Assembly: GCA_947494695.1 (NCBI GenBank)
Contig: CANLWB010000012.1
Location: 1-64,000 of the forward strand
Length of the DNA: 64,000 bases
Direction of reading: 5' to 3'
Source of the DNA: an uncultured Flavobacteriaceae bacterium
GTDB lineage: Bacteria > Bacteroidota > Bacteroidia > Flavobacteriales > Flavobacteriaceae
Numbering within the stretch: position 1 is the stretch's first letter; the number at the start of each line of letters is the position of its first letter. The notes beneath the pieces were generated by a model, which was not told the DNA's origin, made no database searches, and saw only the letters and a list, made by a program, of their open reading frames with translations. Shown here piece by piece: positions 26,011-34,889 of the stretch. Both the position numbers and the translations under genes were made by a program.

Positions 26011-26907
26011 ATGAACAATTATAAATTATATTTTTTTAGCATAATCTATATCTCTATGTGGAGTATACAATCTTATGCGCAACAAGATGTAACATTCACC
26101 ATGTATAATTACAATATGAATATCATCAATCCTGCTTATGCAGGCACTGGTGAAACATTAGAGCTTACCTCCAACTTTAGAACCCAGTGGCAGGGGCTGG
26201 ATGGTGCACCAAAGACCCAGAGTTTTTCATTGAGTAGTCCAACAAATGAAAAAGTGGGATTGGGGCTTTCCATTACTAACAGTAGTGTATTTGTACTTAA
26301 TGAAACAGATGTTTTTGCTGATTTTTCATATAAATTAAAATTAGATGAAACATTAGAGCTATTCTTGGGGCTTAAAGCAGGAGGCGCTTTTGTGAATATA
26401 AATCTCGCCGATATAGGGCTTGATAATGATCCGCTTTTTTCAGAAAATGTGAGTGTATTTAATCCTAATGTTGGAGTAGGAGCCTTTTTAAAGGGAAAGA
26501 ACTTTTTTATAAATATGTCGGCACCTGCACTTCTAAGAACTAAAAGATACGAAAAGAAGTCGGGCATTGTAACACATGCCACAGACAAAATGCAATTTTT
26601 TGCTGGTGCAGGGTATCATTTTCCTTTGAATAAAGAGATTACGTTTACGCCTTCTTTTTTAACAAGACTCATAAGTGATGTGCCATTCTCTATGGATATT
26701 AGCGGAACATTAGATGTATACGATTTGGTAGAATTTGGTCTCAGTTATAGACTAAAGGAATCTATTAGTACAATCGTATTTTTTAAAATGACAAATAGTC
26801 TAGAAATAGGATATGCTTATGACAGTTCAATAACTGCTGTAAGCAATTATAGAAGGGGAAACCACGAAATAATATTGAAAGTTTCCAATCTACTCAATTT
26901 CAGGTAA
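26011..26907 (+). CDS. PorP/SprF family outer membrane protein (type IX secretion)
   Basis: The 298-residue protein has a signal peptide (IQSYAQ), then the family start QDVTFTMYNYNMNIINPAYAG and a beta-barrel-like body with alternating residues, ending NHEIILKVSNLLNFR. SprF-like proteins bind and anchor type B sorted substrates such as SprB to the cell surface. It lies 106 bp after the adhesin gene, as expected for a substrate-anchor pair. Confidence 0.92.
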   Translation: MNNYKLYFFSIIYISMWSIQSYAQQDVTFTMYNYNMNIINPAYAGTGETLELTSNFRTQWQGLDGAPKTQSFSLSSPTNEKVGLGLSITNSSVFVLNETDVFADFSYKLKLDETLELFLGLKAGGAFVNINLADIGLDNDPLFSENVSVFNPNVGVGAFLKGKNFFINMSAPALLRTKRYEKKSGIVTHATDKMQFFAGAGYHFPLNKEITFTPSFLTRLISDVPFSMDISGTLDVYDLVEFGLSYRLKESISTIVFFKMTNSLEIGYAYDSSITAVSNYRRGNHEIILKVSNLLNFR

Positions 26908-27010
26908 GACACAATCATAAAAATAAGAATAGGAGACAAGTATAAACCAAATTTTAGTTACTAGGTAAGATTAATGATTGTTGTGTATTAATTTTGAAAA
27001 ACAAAAGTTT

Positions 27011-27088
27011 ATCATGTCGACAAAGCGAAGTATGAGCGACGAGACATCTCTCACGTATATAAGATGTCTCGTCGTTCGGAATGAAAAC
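27011..27088. repeat. Flavobacterial intergenic palindromic repeat, copy 1
   Basis: The stretch holds CATGTCGACAAAGCGAAG, a GAGACATCT ... AGATGTCTC hairpin (27041-27070), and GTCGTTCGGAATGA. It has the layout of the GTCATTCCGAA-type intergenic repeats seen elsewhere in the window (30834, 33897). Confidence 0.75.
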
Positions 27089-27211
27089 ATCTTCTATAGT
27101 TGTACTGTAACTTCTGGAGTGGTAAAATGAGAATATTTAGGTTTTTTCATATAACCACAATGAAAACCAAAAAAGAGAGTTATGGTAATATAAACCCAAA
27201 TTATATATAAA

Positions 27212-28204
27212 ATGAATAAGAAAATGATACAAATAAAAACGTTTAAACCTTTATTGTTTTTGCTGTTTACTATAGCGCTTTTTGCATGTAGTTCTAATAA
27301 TGATTCTAATGGAGAAGATAGTGAAGAAATAAGGGCCACTAAAGAAAAATTAGTTGGAGATTGGAAATTAGTAAGTAGTACTATCGATAATAAAAATGTG
27401 TCATCATCAGAATTTAAATGCTTAAAAAATTCAACAGCTACTTTTAATCAAGATGGTACATATGAACTAACGTTTTTAAAACTTGGAAGTGGTTCTACAG
27501 ACCTCTGTTCTAAAACTAGTACACAATCTGGAACTTATATGGTTACTGGTCTAAACAAGGTTACTTTTTTCAATTTTAATTCAGAAATCAAGTTAATCGA
27601 TGATACACTACAAATTACTTCTAAAATCACCAATGGTGAAGAGGAACAAGATCAGGTAGATGTTTTTATTAGAAAGGACAATACGGAATTAGAAGAAGAG
27701 TCTGAAGAGGAAAGAGACGAGGTAGAAACAGATGGCGAGGAAACAGATGATAATGATGACAACACTTTTTATGGAACTGAAGTAATTCAAAAAATATTGG
27801 GAAAGTGGAAAATTGACTCTGACCAAGATTGTCTTCAAAAAAATACAATAGAATTTAAACCTCAAAGTGTTTTTGAGTTTATACAACATAAAAAAAGCTT
27901 TAATCGTAGCGATTTGCTAGACTATAATGTTAGTGTAAGTTACCCTTTACCAGAAAGTATTAAAGCAACAGTGACTAAAGGTAATAATATGGTTGTTTTT
28001 GATACTAGTGCAGAATGTCAATTTACTAAAACCAGTACTTTAGAGTATATTGTAAAAGACGAAAAAACGATAGTACTTAGAAATATTTCGGGTCTCAAAA
28101 TGTTGTTGGAAGATGATCAAACTATTAAGCTTATATATACATTTATAGATAGTGATAGTAATGAACAGGTTAGAGAATTTATTTATAAAAAAGATAAAAA
28201 ATAG
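27212..28204 (+). CDS. Lipoprotein with two lipocalin-like domains
   Basis: The 330-residue protein has a lipobox (LFACSS, Cys near residue 27). Two lipocalin-like modules (KEKLVGDWKLVSS ... and IQKILGKWKIDSD ...) are joined by a highly acidic linker (residues about 155-180, mostly Glu and Asp). Both domains follow the pattern LxGxWK, middle strands and a closing strand with basic residues (VFIRKDN, EFIYKKDKK). This is common for Bacteroidota lipoproteins of unknown role. It follows the SprF-like gene but across a repeat, so it is likely separate. Confidence 0.8.
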   Translation: MNKKMIQIKTFKPLLFLLFTIALFACSSNNDSNGEDSEEIRATKEKLVGDWKLVSSTIDNKNVSSSEFKCLKNSTATFNQDGTYELTFLKLGSGSTDLCSKTSTQSGTYMVTGLNKVTFFNFNSEIKLIDDTLQITSKITNGEEEQDQVDVFIRKDNTELEEESEEERDEVETDGEETDDNDDNTFYGTEVIQKILGKWKIDSDQDCLQKNTIEFKPQSVFEFIQHKKSFNRSDLLDYNVSVSYPLPESIKATVTKGNNMVVFDTSAECQFTKTSTLEYIVKDEKTIVLRNISGLKMLLEDDQTIKLIYTFIDSDSNEQVREFIYKKDKK

Positions 28205-28666
28205 GAGTATTGAATAAATTAGTGGTAGTAGAATGAGTGATCATAACAAAGGGGTGGTAATACTCTTACTCACTAAAATCCTAAATTCACGAAACTAAAA
28301 TTAAAATAAAAAAACTGAGAATAAATTGTTTATGAAAAGAATTCCCCGATCTTGCGTCTGGGCATTTAAATTATCATTCCTGTGAAATTCTGGATTCATG
28401 AAATACTAAATTAAAAATATATTAGTGTATAAAACGGCAATCTAAACTACAGTATTTAAACTCTAAAGTCAAACAAAATAAAGCCAGAAAAATAGAAATA
28501 CCCCTATGGGGCTAGATAAAAGGTGGGGGTAAGAAATTTTTTATTGGAGAATTACATTCTTACACATGAAAAATGGAGGTTTTTACCTCCATTTTTTTAT
28601 TCATAATTCTCTCAATAGGAGCTTATAGATAGCTAGGTATAAAATAAGGTGTAATCCTAGCCTAGC
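28205..28666. other. Intergenic region with terminator, no gene seen
   Basis: AT-rich region between convergent genes. The only clear structure is the hairpin terminator at 28569-28599. No open frame here has coding character. Confidence 0.6.
28569..28599. terminator. Terminator between convergent genes
   Basis: AAAAATGGAGG and CCTCCATTTTTTT form a perfect stem with a four-base loop region and T run. It serves the lipocalin gene (+) and likely also the metalloprotease gene (-). Confidence 0.85.
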
Positions 28667-30619
28667 CTACTTAATAAGTACTTTTTTAACGACCGTACCA
28701 GACTCAGAATATATTTTTACTAAATAAAGACCAGAAGATGCATTTTTAATCTCGACAGTTTTAATTCTAGAGCTGGAGAAATTGTCTTTAAATACCAATC
28801 GTCCGTTAATATCATAAACTTCTAGCTTATCTAAATTAATTGATGATAGATTTTTTTCAATAGAAAATTTTCTCGATGTAGGATTTGGAAAAATGCTAAT
28901 AGCTTTATTTAGCTCTACATTTTCTAAACTTAAAGAATCACAGGAAACTCCTGTCATAATAGATTTATTACAAACAGTACTCCTAGTGCTCCTAGATTGT
29001 ACATTATTTGCTCCAGCTATATTATTACTGTTTAAAACCCTTTGAAACGTTCCATAAGATGCAGCAAAATGCATCACATCATCTAAATTATTTCCGTTGA
29101 CAGTACGGTCTATAACGTGTTGTAGTTGATGCCCATGTCCTAGCTCGTGCAATGATACACTTTCAAAATCTATTTGGTTTGATGCAGGAACACCCATACC
29201 TGTATACCAATTGGTAGCATTATTAAATGTTATATCTATTTCGCTAACATACCAGAATACATTATCCTCTGTATTACACCTTGAAAAATAACTAATGCAG
29301 GAACCAAGAACGCCAGCACCTAATTCGTTGCCATTATCAAATCTTATAATGTTTACGTCGTCAGATTCTACTTTATCTATAGATGTAGCAGTATTACTAA
29401 TGGTCCAGTTAATACCGGTGGTGCAAATCCATTTATTAAAAGAACGCTCAAAAGCAGCTCTTGCTCCAGTTACTTCTGTATCATAAAAAAAAGGTGTAAA
29501 CATTTCAAAGGTAATGCCTCCATAGCTATTAGTATCTACATGCTGTACTGGATAAGCAATAAGCGTACCTGTAATATTACTGGGTACGTTTAACTCAGAA
29601 AATGTTATAATTAAATCGTTTAAAGATTCCCCACTAGATCTGTTGGCATTTGTAATTCTTATTTTTCCGCTCCCAGCCGTTTTAGCTTCAGAGAAACTCA
29701 CATTAGAAGGAACTTCTACCGTGATTCTGGTATTATTCCAGGTTAATACTTGAGAGTCTAGCGCGTTAACCATAGATGCACCTCCATCATCTGCATTTGC
29801 AAACCCCACTTTGCCTTTGGTAGCGCCAAAACCAGTGCCTGTAATAGTTAAAACAGATCTGGTACCTCCACTAATATGTGTAGGCAAAAAGGTAATGTTA
29901 CTGGGAGGTAGAGACGCGAGGGAGTTTTTACTACTTTGTTTTTTTAATGATGATTCTGCAAATACACTAAACGGGACTATAGCAACATATGGCTTTTTAG
30001 TAATTTCTGTAATAGCAGTGTATAATGTTTTTTCTATACCAGAATTAGTGTTGTAAGTATTAAAAACTTTATCATGCTCAAGGTCATACTTAAACAGACT
30101 TTGTGCTGAAGCATAAGGTTTAAACAGGTTAGAATATGATTGTGGTTGTTCAGTAAAAGTAACGTCACTTTTTCTTAAAGTAAATACCCCTATATCTCCT
30201 ATAGTAAGGTTTAAACAAGGAAAAACCTTCATGGCTTCTAAACCAACAACCCCGCCTTGTGTTACAACGTAAATGTCTTTTACAAGGTTGCCTTTAAAAA
30301 CTTTATAAACTTTTAGGGTATTAACCGTATAAATTTTAGAATGATTATCATCCCAAACAGACGCTTTGGCAACTACTTCTCCCTCTACGACTAGGCTAGA
30401 ATTAGTAATCTGTTCTTTTAATGGCACTTTTTTCATTAAATGCTGTGCTTGTAAGCTACCGTAACCAAACAGGCATAAAAACAGCATAAGTGCTCCATTA
30501 CTTATTAGAGTTTTGTAATTAAGGTTAAAATAATAGGAAGTAAAACATTGCATACTTATATCTTCTTTTGTTTCAAAACAACGTTTAACCATATTAAAAA
30601 TGAAGCGTAATGTTACCAT
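28667..30619 (-). CDS. Secreted zinc metalloprotease with IPT/TIG domain and T9SS sorting domain
   Basis: The 650-residue frame probably starts at the internal Met at residue 23 (30553), which gives a normal signal peptide ending GSLQAQ. An IPT/TIG domain (about 240-340, SVLTITGTGFGATKG) precedes a zincin catalytic domain with HELGHGHQLQH at 491-501 (HExxH plus third His) and VMHF as possible Met-turn. The C-terminus IFPNPTSRKF to VLIK is a type A T9SS sorting domain. It is likely an extracellular protease of the matrixin-like group. The glycine usual between second and third His is absent. Confidence 0.87.
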   Translation of the reverse strand: MVTLRFIFNMVKRCFETKEDISMQCFTSYYFNLNYKTLISNGALMLFLCLFGYGSLQAQHLMKKVPLKEQITNSSLVVEGEVVAKASVWDDNHSKIYTVNTLKVYKVFKGNLVKDIYVVTQGGVVGLEAMKVFPCLNLTIGDIGVFTLRKSDVTFTEQPQSYSNLFKPYASAQSLFKYDLEHDKVFNTYNTNSGIEKTLYTAITEITKKPYVAIVPFSVFAESSLKKQSSKNSLASLPPSNITFLPTHISGGTRSVLTITGTGFGATKGKVGFANADDGGASMVNALDSQVLTWNNTRITVEVPSNVSFSEAKTAGSGKIRITNANRSSGESLNDLIITFSELNVPSNITGTLIAYPVQHVDTNSYGGITFEMFTPFFYDTEVTGARAAFERSFNKWICTTGINWTISNTATSIDKVESDDVNIIRFDNGNELGAGVLGSCISYFSRCNTEDNVFWYVSEIDITFNNATNWYTGMGVPASNQIDFESVSLHELGHGHQLQHVIDRTVNGNNLDDVMHFAASYGTFQRVLNSNNIAGANNVQSRSTRSTVCNKSIMTGVSCDSLSLENVELNKAISIFPNPTSRKFSIEKNLSSINLDKLEVYDINGRLVFKDNFSSSRIKTVEIKNASSGLYLVKIYSESGTVVKKVLIK

Positions 30620-30833
30620 TACATTAAACTATGGGACAAAATACATGTATTTAGGGATTTGCTTTTTTGATGATGATCACATGATTTCACTTTAAAATGA
30701 TGAGATTACCATAACTGAATTATCTATAGGTTCTGGCTATACTTCTTATGGTAATGTTTTTGTGTGACTAACTATTTTAAGAAAAGCCAGTAGACAATAA
30801 TTTTATCAAGCGTACAAAATGATATTACAGCGT

Positions 30834-30953
30834 GTCATTCTGAAGGCGATGCATTGAGCCTGTCGAAATGAGGAACGACAGAAGAATCTCCAGAAATTTA
30901 GTAGAGATTCTTCGCTTACTTCGACAGGCTCAGCACAGGTCGCTCTGAATGAC
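30834..30953. repeat. Flavobacterial intergenic palindromic repeat, copy 2
   Basis: A long inverted repeat: GTCATTCTGAA at the left end and GAATGAC at the right, GAGCCTGTCGAA against TTCGACAGGCTC, and AGAATCTC against GAGATTCT around a 13-base centre. Such repeats occur many times in flavobacterial genomes. If transcribed it would form a large hairpin. Confidence 0.85.
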
Positions 30954-31008
30954 AAGCAAATCTAAATCAGTAAATTATAAAATAGTGTCAACGGTAGCGC
31001 TATATAAA

Positions 31009-31102
31009 ATCTCATAAAACCACTTATTAGTCCCCATTTTAACACGCTTAAGCACATTTTTTATAAGAGTAACTAAATAGATTCGAATTTTGATATAAAA
31101 TT
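31009..31102 (+). promoter_or_regulatory. Conserved upstream element, copy B
   Basis: Matches elements A (21311) and C (34457) over about 95 bp. It lies about 158 bp before the ATG of the LamG protein gene. A second conserved block follows at 31195-31241 and matches 22646-22688. Confidence 0.7.
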
Positions 31103-31259
31103 ACCAAAAACAATATTCAATTGATAAAAATAATCCAAGCATATTATAATGAAGGATAATACGTGAAAAGAAGGTGTAGGGAGGCATAAGGATAAGTTAG
31201 TAAGTAACCTATATACTCTTAAATATATAGTTAAATAAAAACGACAAATAAATAAAAGC

Positions 31260-33851
31260 ATGAAAAAACAATTACAACTAAGACAGCATCTCGCCATACT
31301 ATTATGGTTTTTTACGTTAGCCACACATAGTCAGGGATTTGGTAGTGCCTTACATTTCGATGGGCAAAATGATTACGTAGAACTTAATGATTTTGCAAGA
31401 CCTGATAATTTTACTGTAGAATTTTGGATATATAATGAACGTGTTATTGAAGATCAAAATTTTAGTATATTATCTTGGGTTGGGAATGCCGACTTTGTGA
31501 GTTGGATTCTTACGTCGCAGAATCATGTGTTTTATGTAGCGAGAGGGGGTGATGGTCATACAGACGTGAGACAAATAGGTTTTCCGCTTCCAAGTAATGA
31601 GTGGCATCATGTTGCCGTTGTTAAAGATGGAGAAAATATACATCTTTATATTGATGGAAATATTAAAGGACAAATCATCTCTAATAGTAATGAGGTTTCT
31701 AATAGCAATAGTACGGTTATCTTAGGAGCTACTAATGCTGGGAATCCGATTATTTCTGAATTTTTTGGTGGTGCACTGGATGAGTTAAGAGTTTGGAATT
31801 ACCCAAAAACCGCAGATGAAATTCAAATTCAAATAAATAAAGAATTAATGGGTAATGAATATAATTACAATAAGTTAGTAGCTTATTTTAAATTTAATGA
31901 AGGAGATGCTGGAACAGACAATACGAGTATAACCACATTAATTAATGAAGTAGGTAGTAATAATAACACCTTGGAAAATTTCTCCTTGGCAGACAACACT
32001 AACACATCTAATTTTATAGAAAGTCTTGCCGGAAGCGATGTTGTAGATTTACAGCTTGACGTTAATAATGATAACGCTTTAGATTTTGATGGGGATAATG
32101 ATTATGTAGATTTGGAACATTTTGAAGTGCCAGATGAGTTTACCGTAGAATTTTGGATGCATGATAAAACAACAAGTAGTTTGGTTACGTCTACTAGACG
32201 ACATGTAGTTAGTTGGTTGAAGGATGGTAATGGTGGTATTGGTACTGGTACTGAAATAATACTTGAAACAAATAATAGTGGCAACTTAACAGATCTGATA
32301 TATGCGGCATGGAGCTCTGATGATCCTCATTACAGATACGTAGGTTCTCCTATTACAACCGATAATAAGTGGCACCATGTTGCCGTTGTTAGAGCAAAAA
32401 ACGGTTCTACTGGATTACCCAACGCTAATGATCAAGGCTATGATATAACTCTTTACTTTGATGGAGAACAAATAGGAAAAGGAACTGCCAATTACACCGA
32501 AGATAAAACTGATAAGCTTAGAATTGGTAGTTGGGCTGGTGGTTTGGGTAATGACTTCTATGGCAGCTTAGACGAACTAAGAGTTTGGAATTATGCCAGA
32601 ACCCAGGAAGATATTCAAGGGCAAATGCACTCAAAAGCATTAAATAACGAAACTGGTTTATTGGCCTATTATCCTTTTAATCATGGTATTGCCAATGAAG
32701 ACAATACAGGTAAAATCTTATTATTGGATTACTCGGGAAATGATTATCATGGTAATTTAGCTAATTTTTCCTTAATAGATACAGGCACTTCTAACTGGGT
32801 AGATGGAGTAGATGTTACAAAAGTAGAAAATGGTGCTTTTATTACCACATGGCAAGTTAAAGACGGTGAGTCCATTACCATTCCTATTAGAATTAATAAC
32901 ACTAACACTAACACTAATATTAGTAATAGTGATATATATAACTACAACTTTACCGTAGAGTGGGGAGATGGTAGTACAACAGACTTTGTTACCAATAATT
33001 CATCTAATACAGACCTTACCCATGAATACACAAATGCAGGTGCCTATACGGTGACCATTACTGGAAGGTTTCCTGCTATTTATTTTAACGATAGTGGAGA
33101 CAAAGACAAGATACGAACTGTAGAGCAATGGGGTAATATACAATGGTTATCCATGCAGAATGCCTTTTCTGGATGTAGTAATTTTGATGTTTATGCCCAT
33201 GATGCGCCTAATTTAGACCAAGTAACCCAAATGTGGGGCATGTTTTTTGGTGCTACTAAGTTTACTGGACAACAAACTAATATGAACAGTTGGGGCGTGA
33301 GCAATGTTCAAAAATTTTCTAGGATATTTTCAGGCACAAGATTTAATACATCTATTGGCAACTGGAACCTTCAAAGTCTAGATGATGCTAACATTCATAA
33401 TATGTTTCAAGGTGCTAATAGCCTAGATTGTAGTAACGGTACAGCCATTATTGAAGGGTGGGGTAATAACCCTAATATCGCTTCTGGAGCCTTCGTTCTC
33501 AATGTTAGAGATTATGCTGCTTCAGCGGCAATAGCCATAAGTAATCTGGAAGCTAAAGGCTGGACCATTAACGGTACAGAAATTTCAGAATGTCCTACTC
33601 TCTCTACTGATAATAATGAAGTATTTAGTAACGCTATAAAAGTAACTAACCCAGTAACTAATGTATTAACAATTAATGGGCCTGCTGGCTTTGAGCTAAA
33701 AGAAGCTACACTTTATAACATATTAGGTAAACAAATATTAAGTACTACTAACACCACAGTAAATACTAGCAAGCTATCCTCTGGAATGTATATTTTAAAA
33801 ATTAGAAATAAAGAAGGGCTAACAGCCACTAAAAAAATTATAAAGCAATAG
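31260..33851 (+). CDS. Secreted LamG/PKD/BspA-like protein with T9SS sorting domain
   Basis: The 863-residue protein has a signal peptide (ATHSQG), two LamG/concanavalin-like domains (about 28-200 and 270-470, both with FDGxNDYVxL, TVEFWM and KWHHVAVV), a PKD-like module (GDGSTTDFVTNN, about 560-620), BspA/DUF285-like short repeats (MQNAFSGCSNF, MWGMFFGATKF, FSRIFSGTRF, about 630-740) and a type A T9SS sorting domain at the C-terminus (LYNILGKQIL to IIKQ). It is probably a surface-exposed or secreted binding protein. Confidence 0.9.
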   Translation: MKKQLQLRQHLAILLWFFTLATHSQGFGSALHFDGQNDYVELNDFARPDNFTVEFWIYNERVIEDQNFSILSWVGNADFVSWILTSQNHVFYVARGGDGHTDVRQIGFPLPSNEWHHVAVVKDGENIHLYIDGNIKGQIISNSNEVSNSNSTVILGATNAGNPIISEFFGGALDELRVWNYPKTADEIQIQINKELMGNEYNYNKLVAYFKFNEGDAGTDNTSITTLINEVGSNNNTLENFSLADNTNTSNFIESLAGSDVVDLQLDVNNDNALDFDGDNDYVDLEHFEVPDEFTVEFWMHDKTTSSLVTSTRRHVVSWLKDGNGGIGTGTEIILETNNSGNLTDLIYAAWSSDDPHYRYVGSPITTDNKWHHVAVVRAKNGSTGLPNANDQGYDITLYFDGEQIGKGTANYTEDKTDKLRIGSWAGGLGNDFYGSLDELRVWNYARTQEDIQGQMHSKALNNETGLLAYYPFNHGIANEDNTGKILLLDYSGNDYHGNLANFSLIDTGTSNWVDGVDVTKVENGAFITTWQVKDGESITIPIRINNTNTNTNISNSDIYNYNFTVEWGDGSTTDFVTNNSSNTDLTHEYTNAGAYTVTITGRFPAIYFNDSGDKDKIRTVEQWGNIQWLSMQNAFSGCSNFDVYAHDAPNLDQVTQMWGMFFGATKFTGQQTNMNSWGVSNVQKFSRIFSGTRFNTSIGNWNLQSLDDANIHNMFQGANSLDCSNGTAIIEGWGNNPNIASGAFVLNVRDYAASAAIAISNLEAKGWTINGTEISECPTLSTDNNEVFSNAIKVTNPVTNVLTINGPAGFELKEATLYNILGKQILSTTNTTVNTSKLSSGMYILKIRNKEGLTATKKIIKQ

Positions 33852-33896
33852 TAAATTAAGTGCTTGTAAATATAAAATATTGATTTTTAGATGTTT

Positions 33897-34042
33897 GTCA
33901 TTTCGACAGAGTGAATAATGCGATGCGCTGAGCATGGTCGAAGTGAGCGACGAGAAATCTCAGAATAATGAGATTCCCCTCAAAAGCTTCGCTTATATCT
34001 TTAAACAAAATATATTTTGTTTTCGATAGTGTTTGGAATGAC
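33897..34042. repeat. Flavobacterial intergenic palindromic repeat, copy 3
   Basis: Begins GTCATTTCGACAGAG and ends GGAATGAC, with GAGAAATCTCAG and TGAGATTC near the centre. The arms are more diverged than in copy 2. Confidence 0.75.
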
Positions 34043-34456
34043 AACAATAATCAATTTAAAGTCAGATTTTTACATATGAACTTATATCGAACTCACATTA
34101 AAATAAGCGCTTATTAAATACCTCCCCCTTTGCTAATTATCAATATGATGATGTCATCCTGAACTTGTTTCATGGTGGCATCATTTTTTTTCATTAATCT
34201 TAAAAGTTAGGAATGGTGTGGTTACAATGTATACCTGTTTTTTATTTGAAATAATATAAAAAAAGTGTCATTATCAAGGCGCATTATATAAAGAAGAGGT
34301 GTAGCAACGAGACATTTTGGGCTTGATTTTTCTTGAGTATACCAAAATAAATAACTACTGTTTGGGTCTCTCTTTTTTTGTTCATTGTTTACGCCTCAAA
34401 CAAAAAGAATAAACAACTTCAGATACCTTAAAATTACCCGAAATCTAATTTTTTAA

Positions 34457-34551
34457 ATCCCATAAAACCACTTTTTAGTCCTCATTTTAACAGGCTTAAA
34501 CACATTTTTTATTAGAGTAGTTAAATAGGATGAATCTTAGCTTTAAAATTA
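34457..34551 (+). promoter_or_regulatory. Conserved upstream element, copy C
   Basis: Matches elements A and B over about 95 bp. It lies upstream of the AraC-type promoter of the LytTR gene, about 340 bp before its ATG. Confidence 0.7.
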
Positions 34552-34682
34552 TGTTTATCGTGTTTGAAAATTATAAAAAGATAAAAAGAGCAGGGGTAGG
34601 CATTATAGAAATTAACATCTATACATAAATCTAAAACAGGTTTAAATACAAATAAACAATATAAAAACGACTGTAAAGTAAA

Positions 34683-34741
34683 TTATCCATGTCAAATAGA
34701 GAATTATCCATGTTTTAGAGCATAGAATGAAGATAGTTTTG
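34683..34741 (+). promoter_or_regulatory. LytTR gene promoter with AraC-type direct repeats
   Basis: ATTATCCATGT at 34683 is repeated exactly at 34704 (21-bp spacing). TAGTTTTG, a -7 box, lies at 34734-34741, 27 bp after the second TCCATGT. The sequence around the -7 box (AGATAGTTTTGT) is the same as in the terpene promoter. The leader to the ATG is about 140 bp. Confidence 0.75.
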
Positions 34742-34889
34742 TCCATGAAATAGCATTAATAGCGATAGGCGTGTCGTTCACGTTTGGGTTAAATTGAGAA
34801 GCAATTTCTAACTTCAATCGGCACGCTTATTTTAATCTTGTTATGAAGCTATTGATATTAAAAAAACAATAAAAAGAGCTAGTAAGTTA

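Larger units (their letters stand above)
33852..34889. other. Long intergenic region with repeat, conserved element and promoter
   Basis: No protein gene is seen in this 1-kb stretch. It contains a palindromic repeat (33897-34042), a smaller hairpin GATGATGTCATC ... ATCATTTTTTTT (about 34148-34190), conserved element C (34457-34551), the AraC-type promoter (34683-34741), and a leader hairpin with GCGTGTCG and CGGCACGC arms (about 34770-34830). Confidence 0.65.
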
